From an uncultured Alphaproteobacteria bacterium (GTDB taxonomy: Bacteria; Pseudomonadota; Alphaproteobacteria; HIMB59; GCA-002718135), in NCBI GenBank assembly GCA_902614395.1, contig CACMKW010000006.1, forward strand, positions 1 through 64,000: DNA of 64,000 nt, read 5' to 3'. A model generated the notes under the pieces. That model searched no databases. It was not told where the DNA came from and saw only the letters and a program-made list of their open reading frames with translations. Both the position numbers and the translations under genes were made by a program. Each line of letters opens with the position of its first letter. Position 1 is the stretch's first letter. Positions 28,262-38,463 of this stretch are shown here, piece after piece.

Positions 28262-29317
28262 TTGTACAATAGTTCATTAAAAATATTAAGATTATTACCA
28301 CCTGAGTTATCTCATACAATTACAATTAATTTTTTAAAATACTTCAAAGTAAGACAAAAAAATATTGAGGACTCTATTCTTTCACAACATTTAATGGGTT
28401 TAGATTTTCCAAATCCTATAGGACTCGCTGCGGGTTTTGATAAAAATGCTGAAGTGATGCATTCAATGTTTTCATTTGGTTTTGGCTTTCTTGAAGTTGG
28501 CACAATTACCCCGCAACCTCAAAGTGGTAATTTTAAACCTAGAGTATTTAGATTAATTGAAGATAAAGCCATAATCAATAGTTTAGGATTCAATAATAAA
28601 GGTATTAAAAAAGTAAAAAAAAATTTAATTAAATTTCAAAAGTCATACTTAAATAATAAAATTGTAGGAATTAATATTGGAAAAAATAAAAATTCAATTG
28701 AAGCTGTTGATGATTATCTAATCGGTTTAGAAGAGTTAGGTGATTTAGCAAGCTATATTACTATAAATATATCTTCGCCAAATACTGAAGGATTGAGAGA
28801 TTTACAATTAAGAGGAAAGATAGAAAAATTAATTAAAAAAATTGTAAACAAAAGAGATGAAATAAAAAATATTAATACCAAGCCAATATTAATTAAAATT
28901 TCACCTGATTTAAATGAAGATCAACTTAGAGATATAGCATTGATTTCCTTAGCCAATAACATAGATGGATTAATTCTCACAAACACTACTATCAAGAGAG
29001 AGAACAATTTAATTTCTATAAATAAAGGTAAAAAAGGTGGTTTAAGTGGCAAACCTCTATATGAAAATTCAAATATAATTTTGAAGAAAATGTATGAATT
29101 AACAAATGGTCAAGTACCACTAATTGGAGTGGGCGGTATATCAAGCGGAAGGGACTGTTACGAAAAAATAAAGTCCGGTGCGTCTTTAGTTCAGTTATAT
29201 ACAGCTTTGGTTTATTCTGGTCCAAACTTAATCAATAGCATGAAAGGTGATTTAATAGACCTAATTAAAACTGATGGATATAAAAATGTATCTGAAGTTA
29301 TTGGTAAATCAGTATAG
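28262..29317 (+). CDS. pyrD: Dihydroorotate dehydrogenase (quinone), class 2
   Basis: This membrane-associated FMN enzyme oxidises dihydroorotate to orotate and reduces ubiquinone. Seen: GLAAGFDKNAEV, EVGTITPQPQ, the N-(x)-SSPNT segment with the class 2 catalytic Ser (INISSPNTEGLRDL), and GVGGISSGRDCYEKI. The N-terminal helical extension (LRLLPPELSH) is the class 2 membrane-docking part. The start is a TTG. The HAD hydrolase gene follows after two bases. Confidence 0.96.
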   Translation: MYNSSLKILRLLPPELSHTITINFLKYFKVRQKNIEDSILSQHLMGLDFPNPIGLAAGFDKNAEVMHSMFSFGFGFLEVGTITPQPQSGNFKPRVFRLIEDKAIINSLGFNNKGIKKVKKNLIKFQKSYLNNKIVGINIGKNKNSIEAVDDYLIGLEELGDLASYITINISSPNTEGLRDLQLRGKIEKLIKKIVNKRDEIKNINTKPILIKISPDLNEDQLRDIALISLANNIDGLILTNTTIKRENNLISINKGKKGGLSGKPLYENSNIILKKMYELTNGQVPLIGVGGISSGRDCYEKIKSGASLVQLYTALVYSGPNLINSMKGDLIDLIKTDGYKNVSEVIGKSV

Positions 29318-29319
29318 TA

Positions 29320-30156
29320 ATGAAAAAAATAACATCTATTGAAGAAATTATTAATCATTATGATAATTTTATAATTGATCAATGGGGTGTAATGCATGAT
29401 GGAACATTTGGATATGATCATGCTTTTAATTGTATCAATATTTTAAATAATAATAATAAAAATTTATTTATAATTTCAAATTCATCAAAAAGATCAAAAT
29501 CATCCATAGATAGATTGCCAAAGCTTGGTTTTAATAAAAAATCTTTTATTAATACAGTAACAAGTGGAGAAATGATCTGGCAATTACTAAAAAAAAAATA
29601 TTCAGAAGGTAATAATAAAAAAAACTGTTTTCATATTTATGATGAATCAAAAGAGGACGGTCTAAATTTTAGAGATGGACTAAATTTACATTTTGTAGAA
29701 AAAGTTGAGGAGGCAGATTTAATTCTAGCCTGTACTCCTTTTATAAAATTACAACCAATAGATTACATTCCATTATTGGAAGTAGCTTACAAAAAAGAAT
29801 TAACAATGTATTGTGCAAATCCTGATTTTGAAACAGTTGAAACTAATAGTAACAATAATATTTTCTGTATGGGTGCTATTAGTGAAATATACAAAAAAAT
29901 GGGTGGAAATGTTATTATAAAAGGTAAACCCGATGTAAGCATATATGCTGAAACCACAAATCAAATTAATTTAGAAAAAAAAAGAACAGTAGCTATTGGA
30001 GATTCATTATTTCATGATATTCAAGGTGCTAATAATTTTAAAATAGATAGTGTTTTAGTAAAATCTGGTATTCATAAAGATTTAACTCAAATAAATAATT
30101 TAATCAAAAATCATCAAATAGCCCCAACCTATATCATAGATAAATTTAGTATTTAG
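29320..30156 (+). CDS. HAD-superfamily hydrolase, subfamily IIA (TIGR01459-like)
   Basis: The 278-residue protein starts with the HAD motif I region IIDQWGVMHDGT, in which the first Asp of DxD is kept and the second is altered as in this subfamily. It continues with ISNSSKRSKSS (motif II) and ends with AIGDSLFHDIQGANN (motif IV). The IIA cap lies between. It is probably a small-molecule phosphatase; the substrate is unknown. It sits at the end of the MarR-lysS-pyrD run. Confidence 0.88.
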   Translation: MKKITSIEEIINHYDNFIIDQWGVMHDGTFGYDHAFNCINILNNNNKNLFIISNSSKRSKSSIDRLPKLGFNKKSFINTVTSGEMIWQLLKKKYSEGNNKKNCFHIYDESKEDGLNFRDGLNLHFVEKVEEADLILACTPFIKLQPIDYIPLLEVAYKKELTMYCANPDFETVETNSNNNIFCMGAISEIYKKMGGNVIIKGKPDVSIYAETTNQINLEKKRTVAIGDSLFHDIQGANNFKIDSVLVKSGIHKDLTQINNLIKNHQIAPTYIIDKFSI

Positions 30157-30161
30157 AATAC

Positions 30162-30167
30162 TTGACA
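30162..30167 (+). promoter_or_regulatory. Probable -35 box for rpmB
   Basis: A perfect TTGACA lies 32 bases before the L28 start codon, in the short gap after the HAD gene. The expected -10 region holds only AT-rich sequence without a clear TATAAT, so the promoter is suggested by the -35 box and position alone. Confidence 0.4.
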
Positions 30168-30199
30168 AAGTAATATTTATATTTACATGCAATATCACT

Positions 30200-30481
30200 A
30201 TGTCAATGAAATGTGAATTAACTGGAAAATCTTTTCAAACTGGTAATAACGTTAGTCATGCTAAAAATAGAACAAAAAGACGTTTTAAACCTAATCTTCA
30301 GAACATAACTTTTGTTAGCGAAGCTTTAGGTCAAAAATTTCAAATGAAAGTTGCTGTTAGCACTATTCGAACAGTTGAAAAAAAAGGTGGTTTAGATGAA
30401 TTTCTAATAAATACACCTAATTCTAAATTACCGTTAAAAGCAAAAAAACTAAAAAAAACTATTCTTAATAAATCAGCTTAA
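30200..30481 (+). CDS. rpmB: 50S ribosomal protein L28
   Basis: The 93-residue basic protein matches bL28: CELTGKSFQTGNNVSHAKNRTKRRFKPNLQ at the N-terminus and VAVSTIRTVEKKGGLDEFL later. It is a large-subunit protein near the E site. The start at the first ATG of MSMKCELTG is uncertain by two codons (an internal MKCELTG is possible). Confidence 0.97.
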   Translation: MSMKCELTGKSFQTGNNVSHAKNRTKRRFKPNLQNITFVSEALGQKFQMKVAVSTIRTVEKKGGLDEFLINTPNSKLPLKAKKLKKTILNKSA

Positions 30482-30489
30482 TAGTAGTT

Positions 30490-31326
30490 ATGGACGTTTT
30501 AACTGGCATTAAAACTCTTATATCTTCGATACCTCAAAATATTATTAATTTAATATCAAATCAAAATACCGAAGTAGTTTGGTTTATAATGCTAATATTG
30601 TGTTTTCTTTCAATATTAGTCTTTTTACGATTATTTGGATATGTTGGTTTGTACGTCTATTCTGCTATAGCGATAATTGCAGCTAATATCCAAGTATTAA
30701 AACAGGCTAACTTTAATTTTTTCTCTTCAATTAATGAAAAAATTATTCCATTTTATGAACCAAGTCCAATAGCTTTGGGAACAATATTATTTGCCTCCAC
30801 TTTTTTGTGTACAGATATACTGTCAGAATATTATGGTAAAGAAAAAGCTAGAAAAAATGTTCTTATTGGTTTCTGCAGTTTTTTCTTGATGACGATTTTG
30901 ATGTTGGTAACAATTGGTATTCAGCCAGCTGAAGACGAATGGGTATCTATGGTGCAAGAAAGTTTAGCAATTTTATTTACTCCAATGACAAGCATATTTG
31001 TAGCAAGTATGATAGCTTATTTGATAAGTCAATATTTTGATATTTGGTTCTTTAGTTATTTAAAAACTGTTAGTTCAAATAAATTTCTTTGGTTGAGAAA
31101 TAATATTTCTACAGCTATATCATCGTTAATTGATAATACAATTTTCAGTATTTTTGCTTGGATAATTCTAAATCCCAATCCTTTTCCACTTAGTGATGTT
31201 ATTATGACATTTATTTTAGGTGTTTATCTTTTAAGAGTATTCATTGCCATTCTTGATACACCTTTCATTTATCTAGCAAAGTACTTTATTCCAGAAGAAA
31301 AAAATTCCTCTCCTGAAATGGGTTAA
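30490..31326 (+). CDS. yhhQ: Queuosine precursor transporter (YhhQ/VUT family)
   Basis: The 278-residue membrane protein has about six hydrophobic helices. Typical family segments are GTILFASTFLCTDILSEYYGKEKARKNV and a late VFIAILDTPFIYLAKYF. YhhQ imports preQ0/preQ1-type precursors in E. coli. The next gene is tgt, which uses such bases, so salvage of a queuosine precursor is well supported. The N-terminal 30 residues are less typical, so the start may lie further in. Confidence 0.88.
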   Translation: MDVLTGIKTLISSIPQNIINLISNQNTEVVWFIMLILCFLSILVFLRLFGYVGLYVYSAIAIIAANIQVLKQANFNFFSSINEKIIPFYEPSPIALGTILFASTFLCTDILSEYYGKEKARKNVLIGFCSFFLMTILMLVTIGIQPAEDEWVSMVQESLAILFTPMTSIFVASMIAYLISQYFDIWFFSYLKTVSSNKFLWLRNNISTAISSLIDNTIFSIFAWIILNPNPFPLSDVIMTFILGVYLLRVFIAILDTPFIYLAKYFIPEEKNSSPEMG

Positions 31327-31346
31327 AATTAGTTTTAAAATAACTA

Positions 31347-32546
31347 ATGAAAGATTTTAACTGGTCAATTAAAAATAAATCTAATAATTCAAATGCAAGA
31401 ACTGGAATAATATCTACACCTCATGGTGAAATTAAAACACCAGCATTTATATTTTGTGCAACGAAAGCAGCTTTAAAATCTTTTACAACAAAGGACGCAA
31501 AAGAAAATAATACACAGATCATATTATCAAATACTTATCACTTAATGCTTCAACCAGGAAGTGAACTAGTTGCTAAACATGGAGGTCTTCATAAATTTAC
31601 GGGTTGGAATGGACCTATGTTAACAGATAGTGGTGGATTTCAAATTTTTTCTCTTGGACATGGCTCTGTTGCTGATGAAATAAAAGGACGAAAGACAAAT
31701 TCAAAAAATAAAAAAACTTTAATAAATTTGAATGAAGAGGGTGCATTATTCAAGTCATATATAGATGGTTCTACTCATATGTTATCGCCTGAAAAATCAA
31801 TAGAGGTTCAAAGAAATCTCGGGGCAGATTTCATCTTAGTTTTTGATGAATGTACTCCTTATAATGTAGATAAAAAATATACATCTGATTCTATGTTAAG
31901 AAGTCATAGATGGTCTTTAAGGTCCATCAATGCATTTAATTCTAAACTTAATTATAATCCTAAAAATGGATCATCCGGTAGACAAGAAATGTATGGCATT
32001 ATTCAAGGAGGGATTTACAGAGATTTAAGAGAAGAAAGCATTGAATTTAATACAAAAAAAATCAACACTTTTGGGATTGCTATTGGTGGTAGTTTAGGAT
32101 CAAATAAAGATGAAATGCAAGATATAGTTCATTTTACTTCTTCCATGTTAGATAATACTCGTCCAGTACATTTGCTAGGTATTGGCGATCCAAGAGATAT
32201 ATGGGATTTTGTTGCAGATGGTATCGATACATTTGATTGTGTAAGCCCAACTAGAATTGCTAGACATGGATCAGCTTTAGTAAAAGGTAAACAGGGAAAA
32301 ATTAATTTAAAAAATGTTAAATATAAAAATAATTTAAACCCAATAGATAATGAATGTAATTGCTATACTTGTAAGAACTTCACACTGGCATATTTATACC
32401 ATCTTTTTTCTGCACAAGAATTACTAGGATTACAACTACTTACTAATCATAATATACATTTTATGAATAATCTTATGAAAGAAATTAGAAGCTCAATTGA
32501 TAACAATGATTTTGATAATGCAAAAAAGAAATGGTTAAATGCCTAG
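31347..32546 (+). CDS. tgt: tRNA-guanine (queuine) transglycosylase
   Basis: The enzyme exchanges G34 of GUN-anticodon tRNAs for preQ1 (or a related base). Seen: [13 protein letters not shown] with the substrate-binding Asp, [34 protein letters not shown], and the zinc site CNCYTCKN with a His some 25 residues on (TNHNIH). The 399 residues are near normal. Its CTAG stop is shared with convergent cobT. It follows the transporter gene by 20 bases. Confidence 0.97.
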   Translation: MKDFNWSIKNKSNNSNARTGIISTPHGEIKTPAFIFCATKAALKSFTTKDAKENNTQIILSNTYHLMLQPGSELVAKHGGLHKFTGWNGPMLTDSGGFQIFSLGHGSVADEIKGRKTNSKNKKTLINLNEEGALFKSYIDGSTHMLSPEKSIEVQRNLGADFILVFDECTPYNVDKKYTSDSMLRSHRWSLRSINAFNSKLNYNPKNGSSGRQEMYGIIQGGIYRDLREESIEFNTKKINTFGIAIGGSLGSNKDEMQDIVHFTSSMLDNTRPVHLLGIGDPRDIWDFVADGIDTFDCVSPTRIARHGSALVKGKQGKINLKNVKYKNNLNPIDNECNCYTCKNFTLAYLYHLFSAQELLGLQLLTNHNIHFMNNLMKEIRSSIDNNDFDNAKKKWLNA

Positions 32547-34327
32547 TTATCTAAATGAAAAGTAGTAGATAATTGATTTAGTAATACCTCACCTAACTGA
32601 TCTACATCCATTATTGTTACAGCTTTACTATAGTATCTTGAAACATCGTGCCCAATTCCTATAGCAATCAATTCAATTTCACTTTTTTTTTCAATTTCAC
32701 CAATTATATCTCTCAAATTTTTTTCTAAATAATTACCTGGATTTACAGAAAGTGTTGAGTCATCAACTGGTGCACCATCACTTATAACAATAAGAATTTT
32801 TCTTTTTTCCTTTCGTAAAGATAATCTATTATAAGCCCATGACAAAGCTTCTCCATCAACATTTTCCTTCAAAATTCCCTCTTTCAATAATAATCCCAAA
32901 TTTTTTTTTGATCTCCTCCATGGTGAGTCTGCTGATTTATAGATAATATGTCTTAGATCATTTAATCTGCCTGGATTAGAAGGTTTGCCATTTTTGATCC
33001 ATTTTTCTCTTGAATTACCGCCCTTCCAAGCCTTTGTTGTAAATCCTAATATTTCAGATTTAATTAAGCATCTTTCCAATGTTTTTGCTAAAATATCTGA
33101 ACAAAGGGCAGCAACCGTAATTGGTCTGCCTCTCATTGAACCAGAATTATCAATTAGAAGACTCACAATAGTATCTTTAAATTCAACTTCCTTTTCTATT
33201 TTGTAGCTTAATTTATTATTTGGATTAGCAATAATTTTAGCCAATCTTGATGTATCAAGAAAACCCTCTTCCATATTAAAATCCCAATGACGATTTTGTT
33301 GAGCTAAAAGTTTTCTTTGCAGTCTATTTGCAATTTTAACAATTAATGGTTGAAAAGAAAATACTTGTTGATCAAGATTTCTCCTAAGCTTCTCTAATTC
33401 TTTGATATCACAAAGTTCTTCAGCGTTAATAATTTCATCAAAATTATAATCATAAACTTTATAATTATCTAAACTTTCTAAAATTTTTTTATCTGATAAA
33501 TAATCTAGTTCAGTATCCCCACTTTCATCTCCCATATCATCATCTTCTTCTTCTAATGAAACTAACTGCTCAACAGTTGTTTCACTTGTTTGCATTTCAA
33601 TATTTGACTCAGTTTGTTCATCATTTTTTTGTTCATTATTATTTTCATTTTCATTATCTTGATCTTCTTCGTTTTGATCAATATCATCGTTCTGAGTATT
33701 GCTTACACTGTTATTAAAAAATCCAAGTTCATCTAGTTTTTCAACTATTGTGGATGTATATTTCTCTTGATCATGTAAATATTTCTTTAAATCTTTAAAA
33801 AAGTTTGAATAATCTTTTTTAAATTTTTCTTTTACAATATTTTTAAAAGTACTATTACTTTCACCTAAATCTACTCCAACAATTTCTTCAAATGCTACGT
33901 TCTTAAATGCTTTAATTAATAAATTTTGATCCTTTTTTGTATTTCCAATTTTAAGATCTCTGATATATTTATTTTTTAGATTTTTTTGTATTCCCTTGAA
34001 TTCATTACCACCAATTGCTTCTACTCTTACCTGCTCTAAAACATTAATTATTTCGTTTGATAACTCATCTTGATTTAAGAAGTTTTGGTGTATGTCTTTT
34101 GAATGCAATCTGAATTCAAGCGCAAAAGAATCTGCTTCAGCTCTTAGATATTCTAAATTATTTTTAAAATTTTCAATTTTTGGTTCAGTTAAATTTATTG
34201 TGTTACCAATAATTGAAGGATTTTCTTTAACAAAATTAATCTCTATATTATCTTTTTTTCCTATAGATTTTATTGTTGCACTTAATGATTTTTTAAAATC
34301 TTCAATAATTTCACTATTCTTTGACAT
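32543..34327 (-). CDS. cobT: CobT-like cobaltochelatase subunit
   Basis: The 594-residue protein has a helical N-terminal half, a highly acidic middle (runs such as [19 protein letters not shown]), and a C-terminal von Willebrand A domain with a MIDAS site [14 protein letters not shown]. CobT works with the AAA+ subunit CobS and the large subunit CobN to insert cobalt into hydrogenobyrinate diamide. No cobN or other cobalamin gene is in the window, so the true job may differ. It overlaps cobS by 14 bases. Confidence 0.93.
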   Translation of the reverse strand: MSKNSEIIEDFKKSLSATIKSIGKKDNIEINFVKENPSIIGNTINLTEPKIENFKNNLEYLRAEADSFALEFRLHSKDIHQNFLNQDELSNEIINVLEQVRVEAIGGNEFKGIQKNLKNKYIRDLKIGNTKKDQNLLIKAFKNVAFEEIVGVDLGESNSTFKNIVKEKFKKDYSNFFKDLKKYLHDQEKYTSTIVEKLDELGFFNNSVSNTQNDDIDQNEEDQDNENENNNEQKNDEQTESNIEMQTSETTVEQLVSLEEEDDDMGDESGDTELDYLSDKKILESLDNYKVYDYNFDEIINAEELCDIKELEKLRRNLDQQVFSFQPLIVKIANRLQRKLLAQQNRHWDFNMEEGFLDTSRLAKIIANPNNKLSYKIEKEVEFKDTIVSLLIDNSGSMRGRPITVAALCSDILAKTLERCLIKSEILGFTTKAWKGGNSREKWIKNGKPSNPGRLNDLRHIIYKSADSPWRRSKKNLGLLLKEGILKENVDGEALSWAYNRLSLRKEKRKILIVISDGAPVDDSTLSVNPGNYLEKNLRDIIGEIEKKSEIELIAIGIGHDVSRYYSKAVTIMDVDQLGEVLLNQLSTTFHLDN

Positions 34328-35297
34328 TAACTACTTTGGCATCAGTAATATCAATTCCAAATGATCTTTGAAAATATTCTTGTAAGATAGATCTCTCCAT
34401 TTCATCACATCTATTTAAAAAAGATAGTTTAAAAGAATATTCAATATCATTGAATAGTAGGTAGTTTTCTGCCCATGTCAAAACAGTTCTTGGGCTCATA
34501 ACAGTTGAAATATCACCGTTAATAAATCCTGATCTCGAAAGATCTGCAGTAGCTACCATACACTTAACAATGTCTTTGCCGTCCTTATTATTAAGTTTCT
34601 TTATTTTACTTAAAATAATTTTTATTTCTTGATCATTGCTTAGATAATTCAATGTTGATACAATATTCCATCTATCCATTTGACCCTGGTTTATTTGTTG
34701 AGTGCCATGATACAAACCAGATGTATCACCAAGACCAACTGTGTTAGCAGTAGCAAATAATCTAAAAAAATTGTGGGGTTTAATTACTCTTGATTGATCA
34801 AGTAAAGTTAACTTTCCTTCTGACTCAAGAATACGCTGAATAACAAACATTACATCTGGTCTACCTGCATCATACTCATCAAAGACTAAAGCTACTGGAT
34901 TTTTGTAAGACCAAGGTAGTATACCATCTTGAAACTCTGTTACTTGTTTATTATCTTTAAGAATTATTGCATCTTTGCCTATTAAATCTATTCTGCTGAT
35001 ATGACTATCTAGATTAATTCTTATGCATGGCCAGTTAAGTCTGGCAGCTACTTGTTCAATATGAGTAGATTTACCCGTACCATGATATCCTTGTATCAGT
35101 ACTCTTCTATTGGCAGAAAAACCAGCAAGAATGGAAAGTGTTGTTGCTGGATCAAATATATAAGTTTGATCAATTTCTGGAACATGTTCAGTCTTATCTT
35201 TAAATTTTAAAATATCAAACTCGCAGGAAATTCCAAATAATTCTTTAGGATCGATTTTGATACTAGGAGATAATTCTATTATGTTTTTATCTGTCAT
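34314..35297 (-). CDS. cobS: CobS-like AAA+ cobaltochelatase subunit
   Basis: The 327-residue MoxR-type AAA+ ATPase has Walker [21 protein letters not shown], Walker [17 protein letters not shown], and sensor [17 protein letters not shown]. The N-terminal region (DPKELFGI...VPEID) matches CobS. It would drive a chelatase with CobT. It overlaps the J-domain gene by 11 bases and cobT by 14, forming a tight three-gene unit. Confidence 0.95.
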   Translation of the reverse strand: MTDKNIIELSPSIKIDPKELFGISCEFDILKFKDKTEHVPEIDQTYIFDPATTLSILAGFSANRRVLIQGYHGTGKSTHIEQVAARLNWPCIRINLDSHISRIDLIGKDAIILKDNKQVTEFQDGILPWSYKNPVALVFDEYDAGRPDVMFVIQRILESEGKLTLLDQSRVIKPHNFFRLFATANTVGLGDTSGLYHGTQQINQGQMDRWNIVSTLNYLSNDQEIKIILSKIKKLNNKDGKDIVKCMVATADLSRSGFINGDISTVMSPRTVLTWAENYLLFNDIEYSFKLSFLNRCDEMERSILQEYFQRSFGIDITDAKVVNVKE

Positions 35298-35877
35298 TTT
35301 TAAATTTTTTTAAAAGTATTTTGTATGAGTTATTTATTTCCTTAAATTTCTCTTCTGCTTTTTTATCATTACCATTTACATCAGGATGAAATATTTTCAC
35401 TAGTTTTTTGTAAGTTTTTTTTATTTTGTCCAATGTCAGTGGTAGATCTAGATTGAATGTTGATAAAGCTTTACTTTCATCTTTTGTAAGATTTTCATCA
35501 AGCAGCTTATTTCTGAAATAATTGTTCTCTCTTTCATTTGGATTTAAATCATTTATTTCTTCATTGAAAAAATTGTTAATTTGATCCATGACCTTGTGAT
35601 AATTCCCTTTCAAAGGCCAAGATGGTCTGTTCCAAATAATATCTTCTCTCATAGAATTTTCTATTTGATCTACTGATAAACCTTTATAAAAATCCCATGA
35701 TTTATTGTAATCTTTAATGTGTTCTAAACAAAAAAAATAATATTGATTTAATAATACTCTAGATTTTGGAGCTTTGAATGTTCCTTCATTATTACAATCA
35801 GTCTTGTCACATTTTCTAAAATAAGTCTTTTCCCAAGAAAGAGTATTTTTATTAATATCTATTTTATGTTTACCCAC
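35287..35877 (-). CDS. J-domain (DnaJ-like) protein
   Basis: The 196-residue protein carries a C-terminal J domain (about residues 135-190): TLDKIKKTYKKLVKIFHPDVNGNDKKAEEKFKEINNSY includes the HPD tripeptide that stimulates Hsp70 ATPase. The N-terminal part has two Cys-containing segments (FRKCDKTDCNNEG and FFCLEH) that could bind zinc. In alphaproteobacteria this type of J protein regularly precedes cobS and cobT. It is likely a co-chaperone for that complex (inference). Confidence 0.9.
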   Translation of the reverse strand: MGKHKIDINKNTLSWEKTYFRKCDKTDCNNEGTFKAPKSRVLLNQYYFFCLEHIKDYNKSWDFYKGLSVDQIENSMREDIIWNRPSWPLKGNYHKVMDQINNFFNEEINDLNPNERENNYFRNKLLDENLTKDESKALSTFNLDLPLTLDKIKKTYKKLVKIFHPDVNGNDKKAEEKFKEINNSYKILLKKFKNDR

Positions 35878-35900
35878 ACTTATTATATAGTTTAAAAATT

Positions 35901-36155
35901 ATGAATCGTAAGCAAAGAATTAACAAAATATTATCAAAAAATTTAAATGACTTCTCATTAGAAATTATTGATAACTCAAATTTACATAAAGGACATAACA
36001 ATTTTACAGGAAATGGGGAGACTCATATTAAAATTATTTTAAAAAAAATAAATAAAATACCTTCAAATAGATTAAATATTCATAGACTAATCAATAGTTT
36101 ACTTGAAGAGGAATTTAAAACTGGATTACATTCTTTAGAAATTAAAATTAATTGA
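35901..36155 (+). CDS. bolA: BolA-family protein
   Basis: The 84-residue protein matches BolA/IbaG: an N-terminal helix, LEIIDNSNLHKGH, then GETHIKIILKK and NRLNIHRLINSLLEEEFKTGLHSLEIKI. The conserved His after the turn is a ligand for shared [2Fe-2S] clusters with monothiol glutaredoxins. It is divergent from the J-domain gene and overlaps the convergent CorC-type gene by 8 bases. Confidence 0.92.
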   Translation: MNRKQRINKILSKNLNDFSLEIIDNSNLHKGHNNFTGNGETHIKIILKKINKIPSNRLNIHRLINSLLEEEFKTGLHSLEIKIN

Positions 36156-37395
36156 TCTTTGATATTTCAATTTTTGATATTTGTTTTTTTGAATGTGATA
36201 AAATCTTGTAGTTAAAAAAGTTATCTTTAAAAGTCTCTCCATAGGAGGGAATTTTTTTTGATATATCTAATATATATCCTGCTATCGTAGATGACTCTAC
36301 TTCTGGTGGATCCAAATCAAAACTTTTATACAAATCTCTAATATTTTTTTCGCCATTAATTATAACTTTTCCATAATTATTCACTTTAAAATCGTTCTCT
36401 GGAACATCAATTTCATCAACTATCTCTCCAACTATTTCTTCAATTATATCTTCTAAAGTAATTAATCCAAGTAATTCACCAAATTCATCTACAACAAAAG
36501 CTAGGTGTTCTTTTCTCTTTTTGAACTCAACCAATTGTTCTAATAGATTAGTAGTTTCAGGAATAAACCAGGGATTAGAGATTTTATCAAAAATAATTTC
36601 CTTAGACTCATTATGATTTTTTAAATCTATATTTAAAGTTCGTACATTTAATAAACCTACTATATTTTCAGGGTTTTCTTTCCAAAAAGGAATTCTAGTA
36701 TACCTAGAATTATTAATTTTATTAATAATTTCACTAGTTTTTAAAGAAGAATCAATTGAATAAATATTTTTTCTATGTGTAAATATCTCTTCAACGGTTA
36801 TATCATTTAATTGTAATATACTCTGAAGCATATCTTTTTCTTGTTCATAATCTGGGTTTGAAGTTTTATATAGATCTATAACACCTTTTAATTCCTCTTC
36901 TGACTGAAGATCTTTATCTTTTATATCATTGTCTTTTCTTCTAAAAATTAGTTTTACAATAAGATTAATTACAAATACAAAAATAAACAAAATTTTATTC
37001 AAGTAGTAAATAATTGGAGAAATTAATAAAGCAGTTCTATTAGGTCTATTTATGGCATAAGTTTTAGGAAGAACTTCAGCAAATATAACAATAACGACAG
37101 TCATTATAAGTGTTGCATAAAAAATACCTTCTACACCAAAAATATCATAGAAAAATGCAGTTGCTAAAGAAGATGCTAGAATATTAACTAGGTTATTTGA
37201 TAGTAATAATGTTGAAATTACATTGTCTTTCTTATTTAGAAGCTCAAGTACATATCCAGCTCTTTTGCTTCCCTTTTTTTTCTTATACAAAATTCTTGCT
37301 TTAGAAGTAGCAGTAATTGCAGTTTCAGATCCTGATAAAAAACCTGAAAGAATTACAAGAATTATTAGTAAAAATAGAAGAAAAATACTTGTCAT
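36148..37395 (-). CDS. CorC/HlyC-type transporter-associated protein (DUF21 and CBS domains)
   Basis: The 415-residue protein has an N-terminal CNNM/DUF21 membrane domain (about residues 1-170; FLSGSETAITATSKARILY, VLPKTYAINRPNRTALLIS), two CBS domains (IFTHRKNIYSIDSSL; EHLAFVVDEFGELLGLITLEDIIEEIVGEI), and a C-terminal CorC-HlyC domain. Relatives are linked to magnesium/cobalt homeostasis; direct transport is debated. It follows aroB with no gap. Confidence 0.92.
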   Translation of the reverse strand: MTSIFLLFLLIILVILSGFLSGSETAITATSKARILYKKKKGSKRAGYVLELLNKKDNVISTLLLSNNLVNILASSLATAFFYDIFGVEGIFYATLIMTVVIVIFAEVLPKTYAINRPNRTALLISPIIYYLNKILFIFVFVINLIVKLIFRRKDNDIKDKDLQSEEELKGVIDLYKTSNPDYEQEKDMLQSILQLNDITVEEIFTHRKNIYSIDSSLKTSEIINKINNSRYTRIPFWKENPENIVGLLNVRTLNIDLKNHNESKEIIFDKISNPWFIPETTNLLEQLVEFKKRKEHLAFVVDEFGELLGLITLEDIIEEIVGEIVDEIDVPENDFKVNNYGKVIINGEKNIRDLYKSFDLDPPEVESSTIAGYILDISKKIPSYGETFKDNFFNYKILSHSKKQISKIEISKIN

Positions 37396-38463
37396 TTATA
37401 TCTTTTGTAAAATTTTATAAACTTTATCCTTGTTTAGTTTTTCATAAAATATAGAGCTTCCAATCTTATTTATCAGTGAAAAATTAATATTATCTTTGAA
37501 ATTTTTTTTATCTTTACTTATTATTTTTATCAGTTTTTTTTCTTTTAATATTCTATCAAAAATTTTAAACTTATATTTTTTAAAATGTATAATTATTCTA
37601 TCAAGTTCAGTAGATGAAAGCAAACCAAGATAATTAGATATTTTTGCTTCAGTAATCATTCCTATAGAAATTGCTTCTCCATGATTATATTTTTTATAAT
37701 TATAGTGACTTTCTATGGCGTGACCAATTGTATGTCCAAAATTTAACATTGCTCTAGAGTGACTATTTAATAAGGATTCTTTTTCATCTTTTCTTACGTA
37801 AAAAAGTTTTATCATAATAGATTTATAAATTGCTTTTTCCAAAATAGATTTGTTTAAATTAAGTAGTTTATTTATGTTTTTTTCTAACCAACAAAAAAAA
37901 GCATAATCATTAATTAAAGCATGTTTAATTATTTCTGCATATCCAGATTTTATTTCTTTTTTTGGTAAACTATCTAAAACAGAAATATCAATTAATACAT
38001 TTTTTGGTTGATAGAAAGTTCCAATCAAATTTTTTCCATAGGCCGTATTTATTCCATTCTTACCTCCAATAGAACTATCTACTTGAGACAAAAGCGTAGT
38101 GGGTATTAGAAAAAAATCTAAACCTCTTAAAACTGTACTTGAGACAAATCCTGCCAAATCACCTAGAGTGCCACCCCCGATTGCAACTAGCACAGATTTT
38201 CTATTTACATTATTTTTAATTAATTTTTCAGCAAGGTCTTTGTAACCATTAATTGTTTTAATTTTTTCTCCACATTCAATAGTTATAATTTTTATATTTT
38301 TTTCTTTTATAAAATTAAATTTATTTTTAATTTTAGAATCAATAACGCAAAAAACTTTTTCGTTTTTTCTTGCAATATTTTTTACAAATGTTGAAATATA
38401 ATTTTTTTTTATTAGTATTGAAGTATTCAGTTTTTTGTTCTTTATCAATAAGTTAGTTTGCAT
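37396..38463 (-). CDS. aroB: 3-dehydroquinate synthase
   Basis: The enzyme converts DAHP to 3-dehydroquinate in the shikimate pathway, using NAD+ and a metal. Seen: AIGGGTLGDLAGFVSSTVLRGL, IPTTLLSQVDSSIGGKNGINTAYGKNLIG, and the metal ligands in NFGHTIGHAIESH and NHGEAISIGM. The 355 residues are typical. It overlaps the shikimate kinase gene by 11 bases, the common alphaproteobacterial aroK-aroB pair. Confidence 0.97.
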   Translation of the reverse strand: MQTNLLIKNKKLNTSILIKKNYISTFVKNIARKNEKVFCVIDSKIKNKFNFIKEKNIKIITIECGEKIKTINGYKDLAEKLIKNNVNRKSVLVAIGGGTLGDLAGFVSSTVLRGLDFFLIPTTLLSQVDSSIGGKNGINTAYGKNLIGTFYQPKNVLIDISVLDSLPKKEIKSGYAEIIKHALINDYAFFCWLEKNINKLLNLNKSILEKAIYKSIMIKLFYVRKDEKESLLNSHSRAMLNFGHTIGHAIESHYNYKKYNHGEAISIGMITEAKISNYLGLLSSTELDRIIIHFKKYKFKIFDRILKEKKLIKIISKDKKNFKDNINFSLINKIGSSIFYEKLNKDKVYKILQKI

